From Candidatus Helarchaeota archaeon (GTDB taxonomy: Archaea; Asgardarchaeota; Lokiarchaeia; Helarchaeales; HEL-GB-A), in NCBI GenBank assembly GCA_013375405.1, contig JABXJU010000122.1, positions 1 to 12,624 on the forward strand: 12,624 nt of DNA, written 5' to 3'. Both the position numbers and the translations under genes were made by a program. Under the pieces are notes generated by a model. It saw only the letters and a list, made by a program, of their open reading frames with translations. It was not told the origin of the DNA and searched no databases. Position 1 is the first letter of the stretch. Each line of letters opens with the position of its first letter. Below are positions 8,638 to 12,624 of this stretch, piece after piece.

Positions 8638-9036
8638 TTAAGAAACCTGAGTCGACTGATTATTTTGTCTATTATCATCGAGTTCTTTTTGAGCGAACAA
8701 AATCCACAAATAAGTGCCAGTTACGCTCCACCACGTTAGTGCAACAAGAAGATCGAAAGAAAAGTGGGGCCAAACAAGATAAAAAATAAAAAATGCAGTC
8801 CCAATTAGAAAAAATCCAATGATACTAATGATAAGCAAACGTGGATTAGTGTATTTAAATGGTAATTTTTCTATGAGACCCAATCCGAGTATAACAAGTC
8901 CACCAATTGTACAAAATAAGCTCAAATAAATTGAAATTAGATCATAAATGATAAAATGATAAAATAGTAATCCAAAAATACCGATGGAAATTAAAGGGAT
9001 GCCAGCCACGAGACCTCGTTTTTGCTTCAAGTTCAT
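8638..9036 (-). CDS. Four-TM membrane protein (132 aa), paralogue-like of the gene at 9847-10278
   Basis: The protein has a short basic N-terminus (NLKQKR), four predicted membrane helices at about 8-28, 33-55, 67-88 and 94-114, and a polar tail. The ATG at 9036 is supported by GGTGA (9044-9048), 7 bases upstream, which matches the archaeal anti-Shine-Dalgarno. Its layout repeats that of the 143-residue protein at 9847-10278: a YD pair after TM1, a loop with Lys and Pro before TM3, and an L-(S/T)-W start of TM4 with another Trp 8-9 residues later. The 86-bp gap to the gene before it contains a TATA-like GTATAAATC, so it may also have its own promoter. The family is not recognised; the function is unknown. 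Confidence 0.8.
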   Translation of the reverse strand: MNLKQKRGLVAGIPLISIGIFGLLFYHFIIYDLISIYLSLFCTIGGLVILGLGLIEKLPFKYTNPRLLIISIIGFFLIGTAFFIFYLVWPHFSFDLLVALTWWSVTGTYLWILFAQKELDDNRQNNQSTQVS

Positions 9037-9043
9037 TAATTCT

Positions 9044-9048
9044 TCACC
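9044..9048 (-). promoter_or_regulatory. Shine-Dalgarno for the 132-aa membrane protein
   Basis: GGTGA on the minus strand (within GGGGTGA), 7 bases before the ATG at 9036. It complements the conserved UCACC at the 16S rRNA 3' end and supports the chosen start. Confidence 0.6.
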
Positions 9049-9087
9049 CCATAAGTGTCTCTTTCTAAAATTAAAAAGTAATTAATA

Positions 9088-9098
9088 CGATTTATACT
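9088..9098 (-). promoter_or_regulatory. TATA-like element before the 132-aa membrane protein gene
   Basis: GTATAAATCG on the minus strand lies about 55 bp before the ATG at 9036. Transcription would start near 9066, leaving a leader of about 30 bases that includes the GGTGA ribosome binding site. It suggests that the last two cluster genes can be transcribed separately from the first two. Confidence 0.45.
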
Positions 9099-9122
9099 TT
9101 GTGAGTTCGGCGGTTTGACAAA

Positions 9123-9833
9123 TTAACTCGCCTCTTGTGATTTAAAGCGCTTTTGGGCACGATAAATCACGCCCACAATGAGAATCATCGAAATAAAGAA
9201 GGTGAGAAATCCTATACTAAAACCGCGATACCAGGAATTAACCACGTTATAATAGATCCCCACGCCAGTGAGTAATCCCAGAGAAAAAAGGGCGTATAAG
9301 GAAGCTAGCATATTGATCTCGGCCATACGGTGGTGAGGTCGACATTTACGGCAAAAAACAGGGCTTTGATCGATATAAATAAAATCTTCGGCACAGAACG
9401 GCTCAAAACAAAAGGAGCACCGACCCACGGCTTCTCGTTCGGAATGATAAACACAATAGGAAACTTTACCGGGGGTATAATTTTTTAAAAAAGTTTGTAA
9501 TTTGAGTTCCCGTTCTTGTAGGATGGTACTCGACATGTTTGGAAAGATATTTGAGAGAATGCCCAAGAGACAAATCCCAAAAACTACGGCGGTTATGATT
9601 AAATGCACAATTATCACTGCATCAGTTGTTGGATTTATAACAATGAAAATTAAACTTGTTACCAATGCGATAATGGGGGTGCTTTTATAAATGGGAGAGA
9701 AAAGTTCGGAAACTTTCAGAAACATTTTGGAATTGTGCAAACTTTTCGCTTCACAAGCAAAGCAAGTCAGACCTCCCACTAAATTAGAGGGATGAATTTC
9801 TTTCCTACATATATAACACGCTGTTTTTTGCAT
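9123..9833 (-). CDS. Zinc-ribbon/B-box-type zinc finger membrane protein (236 aa)
   Basis: The start is the ATG at 9833, fixed by an AAGGAGG site 6 bases upstream; an upstream alternative (9857) would overlap the preceding gene. From this ATG the order is: zinc ribbon C6-x2-C9...C24-x2-C27; two membrane helices (about 54-70 and 75-97); a soluble finger C127-x2-H130-x8-C139-x2-C142-x4-C147-x2-D150-x10-C161-x2-C164; and two more helices (about 175-195 and 205-227). The spacing C-x2-H, C-x2-C, C-x4-C-x2-D matches the B-box zinc finger known from eukaryotic TRIM proteins and found in some prokaryotic membrane proteins. With four helices, the N-terminal ribbon, B-box and C-terminus should share one side, probably the cytoplasm. 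The stop of the preceding gene is 13 bases upstream, so the two are co-transcribed. Protein-protein contact or sensing is inferred; no enzyme motif is seen. Confidence 0.85.
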   Translation of the reverse strand: MQKTACYICRKEIHPSNLVGGLTCFACEAKSLHNSKMFLKVSELFSPIYKSTPIIALVTSLIFIVINPTTDAVIIVHLIITAVVFGICLLGILSNIFPNMSSTILQERELKLQTFLKNYTPGKVSYCVYHSEREAVGRCSFCFEPFCAEDFIYIDQSPVFCRKCRPHHRMAEINMLASLYALFSLGLLTGVGIYYNVVNSWYRGFSIGFLTFFISMILIVGVIYRAQKRFKSQEAS

Positions 9834-9839
9834 AATTTG

Positions 9840-9846
9840 CCTCCTT
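9840..9846 (-). promoter_or_regulatory. Strong Shine-Dalgarno deciding the start of the B-box membrane protein
   Basis: AAGGAGG on the minus strand, 6 bases before the ATG at 9833, in the 13-base gap after the upstream gene's TAA. It is the best ribosome binding site in the window, and it rules out the in-frame start 24 bases earlier. Confidence 0.75.
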
Positions 9847-10278
9847 TTATAATACACTCGTTAATAAATCAGATTTTTCCAATTTATTCGTCTGATTTTG
9901 ATTGAAATAATACCAGATGATGTACCCGACAAATCCCCAAGACAAGGTTGAATAGATTAATCCTCCTGCATGCATTGGATTGCGAAAGAAAAGAATTAAT
10001 AATATTACCCCAGGTGCAGAAAATACACCGATCATTATTTTAATAAATAATGGGGAATAATGGGGATATTTCGTGACTTTTTGAAATTTTCCAGCAAGCG
10101 TCAAAATCATCAATATGGAACCGCCAAGAAAAAAGAGTAGACTAGTTATAAGATTTATTACAAAATAAATACTAACGTCATATTGTATGAAAAGGGTATA
10201 AGGTAATCCAATTACTCCTGAAATAAAAAATACAAAACCACGGATAAATCGTTCCTTCTCCTCAAATTTCAATATCAT
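9847..10278 (-). CDS. Four-TM membrane protein (143 aa), first gene of the minus-strand cluster
   Basis: The charged N-terminus (KFEEKERFIR) is followed by four predicted membrane helices at about 12-31, 37-61, 77-98 and 104-124, then a polar tail. The ATG at 10278 is preceded by AAGGGAG only two bases away; a TTG two codons later would have better spacing, so the exact start is uncertain. It shares its plan and several positions with the 132-residue protein (QYD after TM1, Lys/Pro loop before TM3, LSWGFVGYIIW in TM4), which suggests an old duplication. It is followed after 13 bases by the B-box protein gene, indicating an operon and possibly a shared complex. The function is unknown and no family is recognised. 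Confidence 0.8.
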   Translation of the reverse strand: MILKFEEKERFIRGFVFFISGVIGLPYTLFIQYDVSIYFVINLITSLLFFLGGSILMILTLAGKFQKVTKYPHYSPLFIKIMIGVFSAPGVILLILFFRNPMHAGGLIYSTLSWGFVGYIIWYYFNQNQTNKLEKSDLLTSVL

Positions 10279-10404
10279 CGCTCCCTTTGTAGAGCTATTC
10301 CAATGAATGCCTCCACTACTTGAATTAATCTAAGTACATAGTATCATTAATAGATATTAAGGTAGTTAGTAAATCAGTAATTTTAAATAACGTTCAAAAT
10401 TGTT
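10279..10404. promoter_or_regulatory. Divergent promoter region between the membrane cluster and the orphan zinc-domain gene
   Basis: This 126-bp AT-rich region separates two divergently transcribed genes. TTTTAAATAA at 10381-10390 reads as a TATA-like box in either direction. On the plus strand it would start transcription near 10405-10411, about at the ATG of the small gene, giving a leaderless message. For the minus strand it would leave a leader of about 80 bases. A TTAGATTAAT at 10322-10331 is a closer alternative for the cluster. Confidence 0.4.
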
Positions 10405-10593
10405 ATGACTAAGGAGATTCAGGAAAAACCGATTCAACAGGCGCGAGATGGAATGAAGAATTGTAAAAAATGTGGGCAGCAAGCAGCGCTGCATTTGCCA
10501 AGCTATGGGGTAAGTTACTGTGGAGAGCATTTATTGGAGTTTATGAAAAATAAGGTCAAGAGAATAATCCAGAAATACGATTGCATCGTATAG
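10405..10593 (+). CDS. Stand-alone TtuA/Ncs6-type N-terminal zinc-finger domain (62 aa)
   Basis: Residues 19-60 read like the extreme N-terminus of TtuA/CTU1-family tRNA 2-thiolation enzymes: ligands C20-x2-C23-x15-C39-x2-H42 with CGQQA and YCGEHLLEF, followed by a basic helix (KNKVKRIIQKYD). Family members have the same C-x2-C-x15-C-x2-H spacing, then a linker and a PP-loop ATPase with an SGGKD motif. Here a TAG ends the ORF where that linker would begin, and AOR occupies the following DNA on the other strand, so no ATPase is encoded nearby. The ATG at 10405 lacks a Shine-Dalgarno and may be leaderless; the ATG at 10453 (MKNCKKCG) would match the usual TtuA N-terminus more closely. It could be a split or regulatory domain, or the relic of a truncated ttuA. 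All four ligands are intact. Confidence 0.65.
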   Translation: MTKEIQEKPIQQARDGMKNCKKCGQQAALHLPSYGVSYCGEHLLEFMKNKVKRIIQKYDCIV

Positions 10594-10608
10594 ATAGAAA
10601 ACCAGAAT

Positions 10609-10614
10609 AAAAAA
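10609..10614 (-). terminator. Possible U-tract terminator after AOR
   Basis: An A6 run on the plus strand reads as U6 on the minus strand, 11 bases past the AOR stop codon, in the 32-bp convergent gap with the small zinc-domain gene. There is no hairpin. Confidence 0.3.
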
Positions 10615-10625
10615 GAGAGGGAGAT

Positions 10626-12470
10626 TTAATCAACAATTAAATCTAGGCGTTTAAGGGTTGCATCGGTCGGAATACCATCCGCCGACCATCCGCGAAGTTG
10701 ATAATAGGCTGGCAGCATATTCTCAATATCTGGAAGTTTTCCAGCAGCCCCTCCATCTGGGAGTGGTTCCTTGGTAAAACGTGCTGGAAGTATATCATCT
10801 TTTTTACTAATTCCGCATCGCACATTGAACATACGTTTTAAATTGAAAATCCTTTCGCCCACACTCAAAAGATCTTCTTTAGTAAGTTCCAGTCCAGTAA
10901 CGGCTTTGATTATTTTAAGGAGCAATTTAAATGGGATAGCCCCCTCAACTATATAGCAGGTAATAAGCGTATCTTTTGCTGCAGTTACATCTTGCATAGT
11001 CTTTACAGCATTTGCGTTCATCTCTGGATCATTTGAATCCCGTTGTATAGGTGTGTTAAATCCTAGTTCTGGACGAGGAATCATAGAGATTGTGATAGTG
11101 ATGCCTTCATTGTGATCTGGTCCATGGGAACCGGTTGCGAAAAGCAATCCCATCGAATAATAAGCTCGCGGATCATGATGTACCATTTCTACTCCTTTTA
11201 CTGTAAGCGCAAATTTCTCTGCATTCTTTCCAAATTGTTTCGCAGCTCGATCGATTCCTTCTGCGAGAACTTCACCAATACCCTGTCGAAATGCAATTTT
11301 TTCAATCAGCTTTAAAATCGCCTCTTTATTACCCCACTCCAGAATAAGCCCTTCGGTCTCTTTCTCTGTGATAATCCCTTTTTCCCAGCATTCCATGGCA
11401 AACCCAATCGTTTCACTGCATGATATAGTATCTAATCCATAACGATTACATAAGTCATTTGCATTAAATATGCTAAGGAAATCATCGTTCAGTAACACGG
11501 TACCAAATCCGGATATGGTTTCATATTCAGGTCCTAGACCGCGATATAGGACTTTTTCATTTTCATCTCTTAATTCACATACTTTTTTACAATTTACAGA
11601 GCATAAATAGCAGGATTCATGTTCCACGATTAATTTCTTCCATCTAGGTGTCGCTAGATTTTTGTCCCCTTTCCATTTCCCGACTTTCCAATACCCATGG
11701 GGTACATCACCGGTCATATTGAGAATACTAAAATTACCATTCGTTCCTCCTGGGCCGAATGTTGTCGATACTATTATGTTTCTCGTTGTTTTCTTGATTG
11801 CTTTTTGTGCTAATTCCTTCAATTCTTCGATATTAACAACTAATTCTTTTATATCTTGATTCCCACGCACAGCAATTGCTTTCAAATTTTTTGATCCCAT
11901 GACAGCTCCCATTCCACAACGTCCTGCCGCATCGCGTTCATTCATTATACATGCATATTTCACTAAATTTATTCCTGCTTGCCCAATACAGGCTACACGG
12001 ATCTTAGTATCACCCAATATCTCTTGGATTTTTGTCTGTGTTTCTAATGCATCTGATTCCCAAATATTTGTTGCATCTTTAATTTCAATCTGCCCATTAT
12101 CAATCCAAATATAAACTGGTTTAGCAGCTTTCCCTTCAATTACAATCCCGTCCAATCCGGCTTTTCTCAATTCATATGCCCAATACCCACCGCTAAAGCT
12201 CTCACCAAAAATTCCTGATAAAGGGCTTTTTGAGACTATGACATGCCGCGTGGTCGAAGTAATTAAACTCGTTAAAGGTCCTATCATCCATATCAATTTA
12301 TTTTCAGGAGAAAGCGGATCAACCTCGGGAGGAACTTCATCATATAAGATACGTACAGCAATCCCGAGCCCTCCTATGTATTTCCTAATAATATCCTCTT
12401 TCAACTCCTCAATCGATATTGTTTCATTTGACAAATTTATGCGTGCAATTTTTCCATTCATTCCAAGCAT
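10626..12470 (-). CDS. aor: Aldehyde:ferredoxin oxidoreductase family protein (tungstopterin/4Fe-4S enzyme)
   Basis: AOR enzymes oxidise aldehydes to carboxylates in the cytoplasm and pass two electrons to ferredoxin, using a tungsten bis-pterin cofactor and one 4Fe-4S cluster. The 614-residue length is normal. From the ATG at 12470, cluster ligands are C287-x2-C290-x3-C294 and C505, nearly the same positions as the P. furiosus ligands (288, 291, 295, 494). Family landmarks include GxFGESFSGGYWAYELRKAG, GAVMGSKNLKAI (from 188), GPEYET, NRYGLDTIS and HHDPR (431-435). The second pterin/cluster motif, usually DxxGLC, reads DTLITC here. The ATG has GAGG 7 bases upstream; a TTG at 12476 is less likely. 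No ferredoxin, MoaD-like protein or pterin-biosynthesis gene is adjacent. The substrate cannot be told from sequence; members acting on aldehydes, formaldehyde or glyceraldehyde-3-phosphate share this fold. Confidence 0.93.
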   Translation of the reverse strand: MLGMNGKIARINLSNETISIEELKEDIIRKYIGGLGIAVRILYDEVPPEVDPLSPENKLIWMIGPLTSLITSTTRHVIVSKSPLSGIFGESFSGGYWAYELRKAGLDGIVIEGKAAKPVYIWIDNGQIEIKDATNIWESDALETQTKIQEILGDTKIRVACIGQAGINLVKYACIMNERDAAGRCGMGAVMGSKNLKAIAVRGNQDIKELVVNIEELKELAQKAIKKTTRNIIVSTTFGPGGTNGNFSILNMTGDVPHGYWKVGKWKGDKNLATPRWKKLIVEHESCYLCSVNCKKVCELRDENEKVLYRGLGPEYETISGFGTVLLNDDFLSIFNANDLCNRYGLDTISCSETIGFAMECWEKGIITEKETEGLILEWGNKEAILKLIEKIAFRQGIGEVLAEGIDRAAKQFGKNAEKFALTVKGVEMVHHDPRAYYSMGLLFATGSHGPDHNEGITITISMIPRPELGFNTPIQRDSNDPEMNANAVKTMQDVTAAKDTLITCYIVEGAIPFKLLLKIIKAVTGLELTKEDLLSVGERIFNLKRMFNVRCGISKKDDILPARFTKEPLPDGGAAGKLPDIENMLPAYYQLRGWSADGIPTDATLKRLDLIVD

Positions 12471-12477
12471 TTTCAAT

Positions 12478-12481
12478 CCTC
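12478..12481 (-). promoter_or_regulatory. Shine-Dalgarno of the AOR gene
   Basis: GAGG on the minus strand, 7 bases before the ATG at 12470. It selects this ATG over the TTG at 12476, which would leave only one base of spacing. Confidence 0.6.
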
Positions 12482-12510
12482 AAAATTAATTGTTTTCCTT
12501 AATCGCTATG

Positions 12511-12540
12511 CTCATTAGGTAATAAGAATTTTCTCATTAG
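12511..12540. repeat. Direct repeat CTCATTAG in the AOR leader
   Basis: CTCATTAG occurs at 12511-12518 and 12533-12540, 22 bp apart (about two helical turns), between the putative TATA box and the AOR start codon. The spacing puts both copies on the same DNA face, as expected for a regulator binding as a dimer, but this is inference. Confidence 0.4.
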
Positions 12541-12548
12541 TTCTTTTT

Positions 12549-12580
12549 AACTTAAGTTCGACAACTTATATTTTTATAAC
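12549..12580 (-). promoter_or_regulatory. Putative AOR promoter with overlapping inverted-repeat operator
   Basis: On the minus strand GTTATAAAAATATAAG (12565-12580) is a good TATA-box candidate, giving a start near 12545 and a leader of about 75 bases. TAAGTT-CGAC-AACTTA (12553-12568) is a perfect inverted repeat next to and slightly overlapping it, and a further AACTTA half-site lies at 12549-12554. This position would allow a repressor to block TBP or polymerase. No regulator gene is in the window. Confidence 0.45.
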
Positions 12581-12624
12581 AGATTTTTTAATCCTTTCCT
12601 CATAATAAAAGTGAATATTTCCGA
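12581..12624. other. AT-rich window end, nothing recognised
   Basis: These 44 bases upstream of the AOR promoter contain no ORF or clear element on either strand. The neighbouring gene lies outside the window. Confidence 0.5.

Noticed and set aside
9502..9690. Plus-strand ORF inside the B-box membrane protein gene
   Set aside because: It is antisense to a well-supported gene, has no recognisable domain, and its hydrophobic stretch mirrors the membrane helices on the other strand.
9834..9857. Upstream start for the B-box membrane protein
   Set aside because: It would overlap the preceding gene, and the AAGGAGG site lies within this stretch, correctly spaced only for the ATG at 9833.
10771..12489. 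Several plus-strand ORFs of 60-83 codons across the AOR gene
   Set aside because: All are antisense shadows of the AOR coding sequence with no independent motif or ribosome binding site.

Overview
The window looks like a low-GC archaeal chromosome fragment. The evidence is: AT-rich intergenic DNA with TATA-like elements and no bacterial -35/-10 pairs; Shine-Dalgarno sites of the GGAGG/GGTGA type; a very large, sequon-rich surface protein built from Ig-like and lectin-like domains with a single C-terminal membrane anchor; a tungsten-type aldehyde:ferredoxin oxidoreductase; and a zinc domain typical of archaeal TtuA/Ncs6 tRNA thiolases. An Asgard (Lokiarchaeia-like) archaeon is my best guess, but no marker here proves it; another anaerobic low-GC archaeal group is possible.

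Layout. Positions 1-4701 (+) hold the 3' part of a giant cell-surface protein whose start lies outside the window. Positions 4702-5244 are intergenic, with a small Cys-rich ORF on the minus strand (4888-5073) divergent from uvrA. Positions 5245-8070 (+) encode a complete UvrA, apparently as a single-gene unit. Positions 8165-10278 hold four minus-strand genes for small membrane proteins. Read in transcription order they are a 4-TM protein, a zinc-ribbon/B-box 4-TM protein, a second 4-TM protein resembling the first, and a further multi-TM protein. Positions 10405-10593 (+) encode a stand-alone 62-residue zinc domain that matches the N-terminal finger of TtuA but lacks the ATPase. Positions 10626-12470 (-) encode a complete AOR-family tungstoenzyme, followed by its promoter region up to the window end.

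How the genes relate. The surface protein, UvrA (nucleotide excision repair) and AOR (ferredoxin-linked aldehyde oxidation) look like independent housekeeping or metabolic genes. The part that looks undescribed is the four-gene membrane cluster, in which a B-box-like zinc finger lies between two pairs of membrane segments and is flanked by two 4-TM proteins that appear distantly paralogous. The orphan TtuA-type zinc domain between this cluster and AOR is the second unusual item. No rRNA, tRNA, CRISPR array, transposase or integrase was seen.
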